From Acinetobacter sp. SFB (GTDB taxonomy: Bacteria > Pseudomonadota > Gammaproteobacteria > Pseudomonadales > Moraxellaceae), in assembly GCF_001647545.1 (NCBI RefSeq), contig NZ_LSZH01000001.1:62001-126000 (forward strand): a DNA stretch of 64,000 nt, written 5' to 3'. The position numbers and the translations under genes are program-made. The notes beneath the pieces were generated by a model. It was not told the origin of the DNA. It made no database searches and worked only from the letters and a program-made list of their open reading frames with translations. Shown piece after piece: positions 9,441 to 17,664 of this stretch. The first letter of the stretch is position 1. Every line of letters starts with the position of its first letter.

Positions 9441-10295
9441 TTATGGATTACGACCCATCACGCCGCGAATGGTGTTCATGATATCTGCAGGCAACACCAC
9501 AGTTTTGGCATTATTCGATTTCGCCATCTCTTGCATGGCTTTGACATACTGTTCACCAAGCAAGTAGGCCACCGGAACTTCTTTATCACCGACCGCAGAA
9601 GTAATCATCTCAATCGCACGTTGTGATGATTCAGCCAAGACCACTTGTGCTTCAGCATCACGACGTGAAGCTTCCAAACGGCCATCTGCTTCTAAAATAG
9701 CGGCCTGTTTTTCACCATCTGCTTTGGTCACGGTGGCACGGCGCTGACGTTCGGCCGCGGCTTGCGCTTCCATCGCCGATTGCATAGTGCTTGATGGCTG
9801 AATATCCTGAATTTCAACCGTTTTTAGGGTAATACCCCAGTCTGAAATATCATCAGAAATAGCGGCTTTCAGTTTTGCCTTAATGTGATCACGTGATGAT
9901 AACGCATCATCCAGATCCATTTCACCGACAATTGAACGCAGTGAAGTCTGTACCAGGTTTTGAATGGCCCAGGTATAATTTTCAATACCGTAGACCGCTT
10001 TTTCTGGAGTGGTGATATTGATATAGGCCATAGCATTCATCAGTAAAACCGCATTATCCCGGGTAATCACTTCCTGAGAAGGAATATCCATCACAATGTC
10101 TTTGGTGGTGACTTTATAAGCGACTTCATCGACATAAGGAATCACAAAGTTTAGACCCGGTGTCAGGGTGGTATGGTATTTACCCAGACGTTGTACAATC
10201 CATTTATAACCCTGTGGGACAATGCGTACCCCTTTAAAAATGGTAACGCCTGCAAATACCAGGATGGCTAAAACAATAATAGATCCGCCAGACAT
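9441..10295 (-). CDS. SPFH/stomatin-prohibitin family membrane protein (QmcA-like)
   Basis: Membrane-anchored scaffold protein of the stomatin/prohibitin/flotillin group, thought to organise membrane microdomains and modulate membrane proteases such as FtsH. The 284 residues show one N-terminal membrane segment, then the SPFH core beginning RIVPQGYKWIVQRLGKYHTTLTPG. The long Ala/Glu-rich segment AMEAQAAAERQRRATVTKAD is expected to form a coiled coil and oligomerise. It lies 14 nt downstream of an NfeD gene. Conserved NfeD-SPFH pairs of this kind form one membrane system. Confidence 0.9.
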   Translation of the reverse strand: MSGGSIIVLAILVFAGVTIFKGVRIVPQGYKWIVQRLGKYHTTLTPGLNFVIPYVDEVAYKVTTKDIVMDIPSQEVITRDNAVLLMNAMAYINITTPEKAVYGIENYTWAIQNLVQTSLRSIVGEMDLDDALSSRDHIKAKLKAAISDDISDWGITLKTVEIQDIQPSSTMQSAMEAQAAAERQRRATVTKADGEKQAAILEADGRLEASRRDAEAQVVLAESSQRAIEMITSAVGDKEVPVAYLLGEQYVKAMQEMAKSNNAKTVVLPADIMNTIRGVMGRNP

Positions 10296-10309
10296 GTTAT
10301 TTCCTCGCT

Positions 10310-10783
10310 TTATGTATTTTCATTATGTGAATTGTGGGGTTTTACCACCAGATCATTGCCGAGAATATCGACTACGCGCACGCGATCTCCAACACGCACA
10401 GGTTCTAAGCTACGGCAGTTCCATTCATCAGAACCCAAAACCGGCATGGGGAAACGTACTGTAATCAGGTCATGTTCCATATGGATTTGAATGACCATAC
10501 CCACCTGACCAATGGTCGCTTCACGGGATAAACCGGCTTTGGTCTTATCGGTTGAAAGCGGTTTAATAAATTTAAACCAGAGTAAGGTGCACAGAACGGA
10601 CAGGATAATCCAGGTGACGAGTTGGGTGGTGAAGCCCATCATCGGAAACAACCAAAATAAAACACCCACCATGATGGCTGCGATGCCAAACCATAGTGCA
10701 GCAAAAGCGGGGAGTACCAATTCAGAAAGAATAAGTAAAACACCCAATACAAACCAATGCCAAGGTTCGAAAGCAAATTCCAT
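10310..10783 (-). CDS. NfeD family membrane protein
   Basis: 157-residue NfeD-type protein: two or three N-terminal membrane segments (FEPWHWFVLGVLLILSELVL, then a VGVLFWLF hairpin) and a C-terminal beta-barrel (OB-like) domain beginning LSREATIGQVG, with RVGDRVRVVDILGNDLVV. NfeD proteins partner SPFH proteins encoded next to them, as here with 14 bp between the genes, and probably dock onto the scaffold in the inner membrane. This short form lacks the N-terminal ClpP-like protease domain of long NfeD proteins. Confidence 0.87.
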   Translation of the reverse strand: MEFAFEPWHWFVLGVLLILSELVLPAFAALWFGIAAIMVGVLFWLFPMMGFTTQLVTWIILSVLCTLLWFKFIKPLSTDKTKAGLSREATIGQVGMVIQIHMEHDLITVRFPMPVLGSDEWNCRSLEPVRVGDRVRVVDILGNDLVVKPHNSHNENT

Positions 10784-10881
10784 ACATCTACTCGTGTATT
10801 GTTAAAATTGATATAGATAACCAAGCGTCTATATCAATCTAGCAGATGAGTAAGTCTTTGAATATTAAAAAAGCATCTTTT

Positions 10882-11799
10882 TTAGATTTTGGCTTTTGCT
10901 GCAGGTTTGAAGGCGGCTGGAGACTTTTTGAAATCGGTAATGGCTTTCTCAATTGCGATGATTTTCAGTTGAGCTGCTTTTTCACCTTCCAGAATCGACT
11001 GGTTACTGGCTTTCAAATCCAGTGTGCCCAAGTGTCCCACTTTAGGTTGAATCACCACAGTCGCTTGGCTGAGTTCTTCATTAATACTTTGCTGTCCCAT
11101 AATGTTTATGGTTTGATCAAGCAAGCCCCACATGTTGAGCGACTTAGCACCGACTGGACGTGCAGAAATATCCACTGCAATCACAATATCAGCACCCATA
11201 TCCTTCGCCGTCTTCACCGGAATAGGACTGACCAAACCGCCATCAACATATTGTTTGCCCCCAATGGTCGCAGGCACAAAGACATTTGGAATACTGCACG
11301 AGGCACGAACCGCCTGACCTGCATTACCTTTAATAAATTCGGCTTTACGTCCGGTGTCGAGGCGCGTTGCAACTGCGGCAAAACGAATCGGAAACTGTTC
11401 AATCGGTTTGTTGGCAATGTGCTTGTTGACATAGTTCTGCAATTTTTGGCCTTGCACCACGCCTTGACTGTTGAAGGTTAAATCGCGAATGTCAGATTCT
11501 TTTAAAGTAAGGGCAATTTGCTGTAGTTGGTAAGGCGTTTTACCACTGGCATAAATACTGCCGACAAAACTGCCAGCACTGGTGCCTGTAACAATTTTCG
11601 GTTTAATACCATGTGACTCTAAAACTTTCAGCACCCCAATATGGGCAAAACCTTTGGCTCCGCCACCCCCTAAAGCAATGGCAATTACAGGTTCACGCGC
11701 TTTTATCGTTGTGGTTTGTGAGGAGGTTTTTATGGCTTTATCACAGCCGATCAGGCTAAACGCAAGGAGACCGATTAAAGAGTATTGCACAAACTTCAT
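10882..11799 (-). CDS. Patatin-like phospholipase, RssA type, predicted lipoprotein
   Basis: Patatin-fold serine lipase/esterase of 305 residues. The N-terminus MKFVQYSLIGLLAFSLIGC is a lipoprotein signal with the lipobox LIGC, so the enzyme should be anchored to an envelope membrane. The catalytic dyad is visible: GTSAG (nucleophile Ser) and YVDGGLVSPIP (Asp in DGG). The oxyanion motif GGGGAKGFAHIG precedes them. The closest well-known relatives are RssA/YchK-type proteins, most of which are cytoplasmic, so the lipobox is notable. Substrate and physiological role are unknown. It lies upstream of the NfeD-SPFH pair in the same orientation, without an obvious terminator between. Confidence 0.85.
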   Translation of the reverse strand: MKFVQYSLIGLLAFSLIGCDKAIKTSSQTTTIKAREPVIAIALGGGGAKGFAHIGVLKVLESHGIKPKIVTGTSAGSFVGSIYASGKTPYQLQQIALTLKESDIRDLTFNSQGVVQGQKLQNYVNKHIANKPIEQFPIRFAAVATRLDTGRKAEFIKGNAGQAVRASCSIPNVFVPATIGGKQYVDGGLVSPIPVKTAKDMGADIVIAVDISARPVGAKSLNMWGLLDQTINIMGQQSINEELSQATVVIQPKVGHLGTLDLKASNQSILEGEKAAQLKIIAIEKAITDFKKSPAAFKPAAKAKI

Positions 11800-11864
11800 A
11801 ATTAAAATTGAACGCTAAATAGACAAAAAGTTGCGCACATGACAGCAGATTGTTGTCATTATGG

Positions 11865-12492
11865 CTAGCTATTTTTTATACGATTTTGTAACGGTCTGGC
11901 TAACCATTTCGGATTTTTGGGAGAAAATTTCCCCCGATAGTGATCTAAAATTTGCTCTACATCTTGTTGATAATTTCCCGTTGGGTGAAACACACCTAAG
12001 CAGTGAATGGTCTTATGCTGGTAATCAAAAGCAAACATCACAATCGGGATATGGGCGCCCACGGCAATACGGTAAAAACCACTTCTAAACGATGCTGCCT
12101 GTTTTGCGCGTGCCTTCAGGTGCCATACCGACCCAGATCCGATCTTGGGCATCAATAAAGTCGATAATTTGCTGAGTTGTGCCTTGCTGAATACTGCGAT
12201 TGACCGGAATTACGCCAATCCATTCCAATAAGGGTTTCAGCGGTGTGTTAAATAAGGTGTGTTTGCCAAAAATGGTAATTTTAATGCCCAGTCCAAGCAG
12301 GGCGGTGAAACCATGCCATGCATCTATATTGGAGGTGTGTGGGGAAATAATGGCGACGGCTTTAGGCAGGTTTGGAAATTCGCCTTCAAAACGCCAGCCT
12401 TGGGCCATAAATAATTTTTTGAACATCGTTCGGCTCAAGCTGCTACCGCGAGCAGGCACTTGATCGGGCAAGGTTGGGAAATGGGCTGACAT
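11865..12492 (-). pseudogene. 1-acyl-glycerol-3-phosphate acyltransferase-like gene (PlsC family), frameshifted
   Basis: Two overlapping reading frames together make one PlsC-family acyltransferase of about 210 residues. The first frame, from ATG 12492 (GGAGG upstream), contains the catalytic HTSNID (HX4D) box and the acceptor motif APEGTR, then runs into a stop at 12085. The second frame supplies SFRSGFYRIAVGAHIPIVM and the C-terminus down to 11865. Removing one base from the four-T run at 12102-12105 (AAAA on the coding strand) restores a continuous TRKQAASFRSGFYRIA. The intact enzyme would acylate a lysophospholipid or a related acceptor. Either a real recent inactivation or a homopolymer sequencing error. 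Confidence 0.8.
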
Positions 12493-12638
12493 GGTTTTAT
12501 CGGCCTCCCTGATAAAAAAATATCGCATTTTAATGATGTTAAGCTTTTGTTAAATAAGATTCATTGGCAAAAAGTAAACTACAATTCAGCTGGTTTGATA
12601 TAAATAATCAGTCTGCTTTTTTCATCATAAGGGATGCT

Positions 12639-13886
12639 ATGCCGAGTACACGTAATATTTATATCGTGTTGTTTTCTTTATATTGGGCACAAGGTTTACC
12701 GGTCGGTTTTATGACCCATGCCTTACCGGTAATTTTACGTGCACAAGGGGTGTCACTGGCACAGATCGGTGGTTTTGGATTATTGATGCTGCCATGGTCG
12801 ATTAAAATTTTTTGGGCACCTTGGGTCGATCGTTTTGGCTATTCAACTTTTGGACATTACCGGAGCTGGATTGTTCCGACTCAGTTATTGAGTGTGGTGG
12901 TACTGATCGGCCTATCCTTTCTCCCGATCCAGGCTTTAAATCAACCTGAATATTTACTGGCATTTTTTGTGGCTTTACTCAGCATGAATCTGCTCGGTGC
13001 CACCCAAGATATTGCAACCGATGGCTTGGCCGTCAATATTCTAAAAAATGAGCAGCAGCATTGGGGCAATACTTTTCAGGTGATCGGTTCACGGCTGGGT
13101 TTTATTGTCGGAGGTGGCGCGATTTTATGGGCACTGGATTGGCTGGATTGGCAAATTACGTTTTTAGTTTTGGCAGGACTGGTACTTTTAAACACGCTAC
13201 CTGTTTTATGCTTTAAAGAACCTTCTCGATTCCAGCATATTCAGCAAGCGACTGACAAAGAATCATTTAGCTGGAGCAAAGTAAAAAGTTATCTATCCTA
13301 TTTTCATCAAGACCGCAGTCTGATTTTATGGCTAGGGGTGCTGATCACTTTTAAAATTGCTGATGGTTTAGCCGGTCCTTTGCTGAAACCTTTAATGGTT
13401 GATTTAGGATTAACATTTTCCCAAATTGGCATTTATGTGACCATGCTGGGGGCATTGGCCGCACTTCTGGGCGCGGGATTGGCCGGCCTAAGTTTGAAGT
13501 ACATTTCTCGTGCCAATGCACTGCTTAGTTTTTCTATTTTGAAAATTTTCAGCTTGGCTGCATACACCTGGCTGGCATTTCAATATGAGGCACAACAGTC
13601 AATTAAACCGTGGCTTATTTATTTAATTAATGCCGCTGAAGATATGATTTCAGCCATGCTGCTGGTGGTGATGCTGACTTTGATCATGCAATATAGCCGT
13701 AAACATTTGGCAGGCACAGATTTTACTTTTCAGGTGGCGCTGATGGCGACGGTCAGTGGGGGACTATATAGCCTAAGTGGAATATTGGGTGATTTTTTGG
13801 GTTATGCAGCTTATTTGGCCTTTATTACCTTGGTTGCTGTCATCTGTTTATGGCCGGTTGTTAGATGGAAAATTAGCCTAAAATAA
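12639..13886 (+). CDS. MFS transporter, AmpG-like
   Basis: Inner-membrane major facilitator of 415 residues with about 12 membrane segments. The start LFSLYWAQGLPVGFMTHALP, then PWSIKIFWAPWVDRFG and the block GATQDIATDGLAV, are typical of the AmpG/acetyl-CoA-transporter branch, whose best-known member imports anhydro-muropeptides during wall recycling. I chose ATG 12639, where MPSTRNIYIVLF leads straight into segment one and a GGGA site sits just before it. An upstream in-frame start at 12564 adds 25 polar residues. AmpG itself is usually longer, so the substrate may differ. Divergent from the broken acyltransferase gene. Confidence 0.75.
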   Translation: MPSTRNIYIVLFSLYWAQGLPVGFMTHALPVILRAQGVSLAQIGGFGLLMLPWSIKIFWAPWVDRFGYSTFGHYRSWIVPTQLLSVVVLIGLSFLPIQALNQPEYLLAFFVALLSMNLLGATQDIATDGLAVNILKNEQQHWGNTFQVIGSRLGFIVGGGAILWALDWLDWQITFLVLAGLVLLNTLPVLCFKEPSRFQHIQQATDKESFSWSKVKSYLSYFHQDRSLILWLGVLITFKIADGLAGPLLKPLMVDLGLTFSQIGIYVTMLGALAALLGAGLAGLSLKYISRANALLSFSILKIFSLAAYTWLAFQYEAQQSIKPWLIYLINAAEDMISAMLLVVMLTLIMQYSRKHLAGTDFTFQVALMATVSGGLYSLSGILGDFLGYAAYLAFITLVAVICLWPVVRWKISLK

Positions 13887-13989
13887 TGCATACAATCGTT
13901 TTAATTCAATTCAATATCTATTTAAAATCTAAGCAGTAAAAAAGATAACTTAATAAAATCTAAATCATTTTTTTAAATATTTCTAAACA

Positions 13990-14003
13990 GTAACATCTGT
14001 TAC
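13990..14003. promoter_or_regulatory. Perfect palindrome just upstream of the porin start
   Basis: GTAACA-TC-TGTTAC, a perfect 6-2-6 inverted repeat, ends 24 nt before the porin ATG. It lies where the early leader or core promoter should be, so it could be a repressor site or a leader hairpin affecting translation. The regulator is not known. Confidence 0.35.
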
Positions 14004-14027
14004 AAAATAACTTAGGGGTATTTAAAA

Positions 14028-15179
14028 ATGAAAAGCAAAATTGCAGCAGCAATTACTTTAACGCTACTTGCAGGCTCTACTTTTGCCGCGCCAACATTCT
14101 ATGGGGAAATCGATGCTTCTATCGATTATTTACCAGAAGATAATGCATCACCCGTTTCTGATCGTGACGTTGTTGAAGTCAGTTCGAATAGCTCGTTCAT
14201 TGGTGTTAAAGGTGATGAAAAGCTGACTGAGCAATTAAGCGCAGTTTATGCTATTGAGTGGGGCCTAAGTGCAGATGGTGATAGTACAGACTGGACCACG
14301 CGTAACCGTTTTGTTGGTTTAAAAGATGCTCAATTAGGGACTTTAAAAGTGGGTGCGCATGACACTCCATTGAAACAACTTTCTAGTTCTGTTGATACAT
14401 TCAATAACTATGTTGCCAATAAAGCTGACGTTAACGGTATTTTTACTGGTGAAGCCCGTATATCTAATGCCGTCATTTATGAGTCTCCAGCTATTAAATT
14501 ACCTGCAGGTGCAATCAAAGTGAATGCCTTGTTGGCTTCTGGTGAAGATTCAGGCATTGCCAAAGGGAATGGATCATCTAAGACTGCTGGTCGTGGCTTA
14601 GGCGATGCCTGGTCTGCATCAGTTGTTTATGATAGCCCAGCGGTTGTGGCCGGTATTGCGTATGATAAAGCGATTCCAACGGGGTTTTTAGGTCGTGGTT
14701 TCGATAATTCAAATGTAGGTGAAATTTTTGCACCAACTTCCAGCTCAATTTTTGCTGCAGCTAATACACTTCGTGCAATTGGACGTGTAAATTTTGAGGG
14801 TGGTTTAGTTTTAAAAGCACTTTACCAAACATCAGAAGTTGAAGAAGCTAATGGTAATGGAAACTCTTCGGCTACTTTAAGTAATAATGTAGTTCTTCGT
14901 GCAAATGATATTGATGATTCACAAGGCTGGTTAGTAGGCGCTGAATATAACATTCCGACCGCTAAAGCTTGGACTGTAAAAGCTCAATATAGCCAAAATA
15001 CAACCAGTTTTAAAAATGCAACGGCAGACTTTGAAGCGAAGCAAATTTTTGCAGGTGCAGATTATGCCTTTAACAAACAAGTTAAGGCATATGGTTATGC
15101 AGGTTATTTAACCCTTGAACAAGGTTCTAATGAAACCAAACAACCTGTTGTGGGTACAGGTTTGGAATATAAGTTCTAA
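14028..15179 (+). CDS. General outer-membrane porin (Gram-negative porin family)
   Basis: 383-residue outer-membrane porin. MKSKIAAAITLTLLAGSTFA is a clean signal peptide cleaved before APTFYGEIDASIDY, the usual first strand of trimeric porins. NSSFIGVKGDEKL, FVGLKDAQLGTLKVG and the terminal phenylalanine in GTGLEYKF fit the 16-strand porin_4/OmpC-like family. It should passively admit small hydrophilic solutes. The ATG follows a GGGG ribosome site. A palindrome lies just upstream and a strong terminator follows. It is not closely recognisable to me as OmpA, CarO, Omp33 or DcaP. Confidence 0.82.
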   Translation: MKSKIAAAITLTLLAGSTFAAPTFYGEIDASIDYLPEDNASPVSDRDVVEVSSNSSFIGVKGDEKLTEQLSAVYAIEWGLSADGDSTDWTTRNRFVGLKDAQLGTLKVGAHDTPLKQLSSSVDTFNNYVANKADVNGIFTGEARISNAVIYESPAIKLPAGAIKVNALLASGEDSGIAKGNGSSKTAGRGLGDAWSASVVYDSPAVVAGIAYDKAIPTGFLGRGFDNSNVGEIFAPTSSSIFAAANTLRAIGRVNFEGGLVLKALYQTSEVEEANGNGNSSATLSNNVVLRANDIDDSQGWLVGAEYNIPTAKAWTVKAQYSQNTTSFKNATADFEAKQIFAGADYAFNKQVKAYGYAGYLTLEQGSNETKQPVVGTGLEYKF

Positions 15180-15202
15180 TCAACTATTCCTTTTAGGTGA
15201 TC

Positions 15203-15228
15203 AAAAGGCGATGTTTACATCGCCTTTT
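15203..15228 (+). terminator. Porin gene terminator
   Basis: An 11-bp stem (AAAAGGCGATG and complement) with a TTTA loop is followed by a T run, 23 nt past the porin stop. It insulates the following pmrC promoter, whose PmrA box begins five bases later. Confidence 0.88.
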
Positions 15229-15232
15229 TTTA

Positions 15233-15249
15233 TTTAAGTGAGTTTTAAG
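15233..15249 (+). promoter_or_regulatory. PmrA box upstream of pmrC
   Basis: TTTAAG-TGAGT-TTTAAG is an exact match to the described PmrA consensus YTTAAK-N5-YTTAAK, two half-sites one helical turn apart. It lies 45 bp upstream of the pmrC start and directly after the porin terminator, as expected for autogenous activation of pmrCAB by phosphorylated PmrA. No confident -10 element can be fixed by eye. Confidence 0.75.
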
Positions 15250-15294
15250 TTTAATATTCTAGATTAAAGCATCAGTAAAAAGACTCGCTACAAA

Positions 15295-16965
15295 ATGATG
15301 CTAAATACGATTACTCGACTACGGAATAAAATTAAGCCAATTTCTTTAAGCCAATTTAATTTGTTGCTCGCCATTTGGTTGGGTGTGATTCTAAACTTTG
15401 CTTTTTTTCAAAAAATACAAAATTTAACGCCTTATCAAGGTCCTAAAGCCTACTTGTTTTTAATGGCAACCGTATTGGTGATTGTTGCAGCTTATAACTT
15501 CATTTTTCAACTGATCCAATGGAAATGGAATGCAAAAATATTTGCTTGTATATTGCTTTTCATTGGCGGTTTTACTGCATATTTTGTGAATAGTCTGGGT
15601 GTGGTGATTTCACCTGAACAAGTTCAGAATATGATGCAAACCGATGCACGTGAAGTCCGGGGCTTATTGTCTTTACGCTTTGTACTGTGGACAGTGTTCT
15701 TGGTGATCTGTCCGCTCATTGTAGTGGCGCTGGTTCGTATCAAGCCTGAAGTCTTTTTATCTAAAGTGACTAAAAAACTCATCAATAGTATCGTTTCATT
15801 GTTATTGGTGGGTGGATTGTTGTTTCTTTTCTATGTCGATTACGCCGCGATTTTTCGGGAACATCGTGATTTAAAAGGCATGATTTCTCCACAAAATACC
15901 ATCTCATCGACACTATCTTATTATCATAAATCTAAACCTGTGCAGAATTTACCTTTAGTGACTTATGGTGAGGATGCACATTTGCTTGCGCCTGTAAGTC
16001 AGCATCCTAAACCTAAACTGATGGTTTTGGTGGTAGGTGAAACGGCACGAGCAGAAAGTTTTTCTTTAAATGGTTATGCGAAAAATACCAACCCTGAACT
16101 TTCTAAACTGGATATTATTAATTTTAATCAGGTCAGCTCATGTGGTACGGCAACAGCAGTTTCAGTACCTTGCATGTTCTCTGGTATGCCGCGTAAAGAT
16201 TATGACGAACAGTTGGCCAGTCACCGTGAAGGATTGCTCGATATTGCACAGCGAGCAGGCTATAAAGTGACTTGGATTGACAATAATTCAGGCTGTAAAG
16301 GCACCTGTAACCGGATAGAGCAGTATCAAATTCCGCAACAGTTAAAAGACAAATGGTGTGCTAAAGACGGGGATTGTTATGATGAAATTCTGGTAGACAG
16401 TTTAAAGACTTATCTTGCAGCGATTCCTGAAAATGACCAGACACCGCGTTTAATTGTACTTCACCAAATGGGAAGTCATGGACCTGCTTATTACCAGCGT
16501 TCCACAGATAAATTCCAACCGTTTAAACCCAGCTGTGATACCAATGCGATTCAAGGCTGTAGCAGCACAGAATTATTGAACAGTTATGATAATTCGATTG
16601 TATATACCGACCATGTTTTAAGCTCGCTCATTCAGGTGTTAAAAGGCAATTCCACCCATCAAGCAGGTTTCTGGTATTTGTCCGACCATGGTGAATCGAC
16701 AGGAGAGCATGGTTTATATTTACATGGCTCACCGTATGCCATTGCACCCACGCAACAAACCCATATTCCAATGTTGATGTGGTTTTCCCCTGAATGGACT
16801 CAACACAATTCTGCACAAATTGCTTGCTTAGCCAAGCAAAAAAGCAAAGAATTGAGCCAAGATAACTTATTCCCAAGTCTGCTCAGTTTGTTGGATGTTA
16901 AAAGCCAAGTTATTGATGAACAGCATAATATGTTGCAGCAATGTGAATCAAAAAAGAAAGCGTGA
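15295..16965 (+). CDS. pmrC: Phosphoethanolamine-lipid A transferase PmrC (EptA)
   Basis: Inner-membrane enzyme with a periplasmic catalytic domain that moves phosphoethanolamine from phosphatidylethanolamine to lipid A phosphates. This lowers negative charge and reduces polymyxin binding. The 556 residues begin with five hydrophobic segments (to about residue 185), then the alkaline-phosphatase-like domain. Its nucleophile lies in SSCGTATAVSVPCMFSGMP, Thr at about residue 285. VVGETARAESF supplies a zinc-binding Glu and LSDHGESTGEHGLYLHG supplies zinc-binding Asp and His. Paired Cys suit periplasmic disulfides. It heads the pmrCAB operon; pmrA starts nine bases after its stop. Two adjacent ATGs (15295, 15298) are equally possible starts. 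Confidence 0.94.
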   Translation: MMLNTITRLRNKIKPISLSQFNLLLAIWLGVILNFAFFQKIQNLTPYQGPKAYLFLMATVLVIVAAYNFIFQLIQWKWNAKIFACILLFIGGFTAYFVNSLGVVISPEQVQNMMQTDAREVRGLLSLRFVLWTVFLVICPLIVVALVRIKPEVFLSKVTKKLINSIVSLLLVGGLLFLFYVDYAAIFREHRDLKGMISPQNTISSTLSYYHKSKPVQNLPLVTYGEDAHLLAPVSQHPKPKLMVLVVGETARAESFSLNGYAKNTNPELSKLDIINFNQVSSCGTATAVSVPCMFSGMPRKDYDEQLASHREGLLDIAQRAGYKVTWIDNNSGCKGTCNRIEQYQIPQQLKDKWCAKDGDCYDEILVDSLKTYLAAIPENDQTPRLIVLHQMGSHGPAYYQRSTDKFQPFKPSCDTNAIQGCSSTELLNSYDNSIVYTDHVLSSLIQVLKGNSTHQAGFWYLSDHGESTGEHGLYLHGSPYAIAPTQQTHIPMLMWFSPEWTQHNSAQIACLAKQKSKELSQDNLFPSLLSLLDVKSQVIDEQHNMLQQCESKKKA

Positions 16966-16974
16966 GTTTAAGGC

Positions 16975-17652
16975 ATGACTAAAATATTAATAATTGAAGA
17001 TGATTTTATGATTGCTGAATCCAGCATGACTTTGTTGAAATATCAGCAATTTGATGTGGAGTGGGTCAACAATGGGATTGATGGTTTAAAAAAACTGACC
17101 CAAGCAAAGTTTGATATTGTTTTGCTCGACCTGGGCTTACCGATGATGGATGGTATGCAAGTGTTAAAACAGATTCGTCAGCAGTGGCCGGCTTTGCCGG
17201 TACTGATTATTTCTGCACGTGATCAATTACAAAACCGTGTAGACGGATTGAACCATGGGGCAGATGACTATTTGATCAAGCCCTATGAGTTTGATGAATT
17301 GTTGGCGCGCATTCATGCTTTGTTACGCCGTAGTGGCGCAGAATCGGCATTGCAAGACAGTCTGAAAATTTTAAGTTATGGTGATTTGGTTCTGGATGTC
17401 GAACAGCATATTGCCAAGTTCAAAGGTCAATATATTGATTTGTCTAATCGTGAATGGGCAATTTTAACGCCTTTGGTGAGTCATCCGAACAAGATTTTTT
17501 CTAAGGCCAATTTAGAAGATAAGTTATATGATCTGGATAGTGAAGTAAGCAGTAATACTATAGAGGTCTATGTGCATCATTTGCGTGCCAAACTTGGAAA
17601 AGATTTCATTCGCACCATTCGTGGTTTAGGCTATCGACTCGGACAACTATAA
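16975..17652 (+). CDS. pmrA: Response regulator PmrA
   Basis: OmpR/PhoB-type response regulator, 225 residues: receiver domain about 1-120 with acidic pocket EDD near residue 8, phospho-acceptor Asp52 in LLDLGLP and conserved Lys in LIKPYEFDE, then a C-terminal winged-helix DNA-binding domain (VYVHHLRAKLG, IRTIRGLGYRLG). It sits between its target pmrC and its kinase pmrB in one transcription unit. It should activate pmrC through the box at 15233-15249. The receiver, linker and C-terminal domain read intact; whether any residue is a resistance substitution cannot be judged without a reference. Confidence 0.94.
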   Translation: MTKILIIEDDFMIAESSMTLLKYQQFDVEWVNNGIDGLKKLTQAKFDIVLLDLGLPMMDGMQVLKQIRQQWPALPVLIISARDQLQNRVDGLNHGADDYLIKPYEFDELLARIHALLRRSGAESALQDSLKILSYGDLVLDVEQHIAKFKGQYIDLSNREWAILTPLVSHPNKIFSKANLEDKLYDLDSEVSSNTIEVYVHHLRAKLGKDFIRTIRGLGYRLGQL

Positions 17653-17664
17653 GGTTAGCATTTG

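Noticed and set aside
10846-11481. A 211-codon frame antisense to the patatin gene
   Set aside because: It lies opposite a gene with a complete lipobox and catalytic motifs, has no recognisable domain, and is explained by the codon usage of the sense gene.
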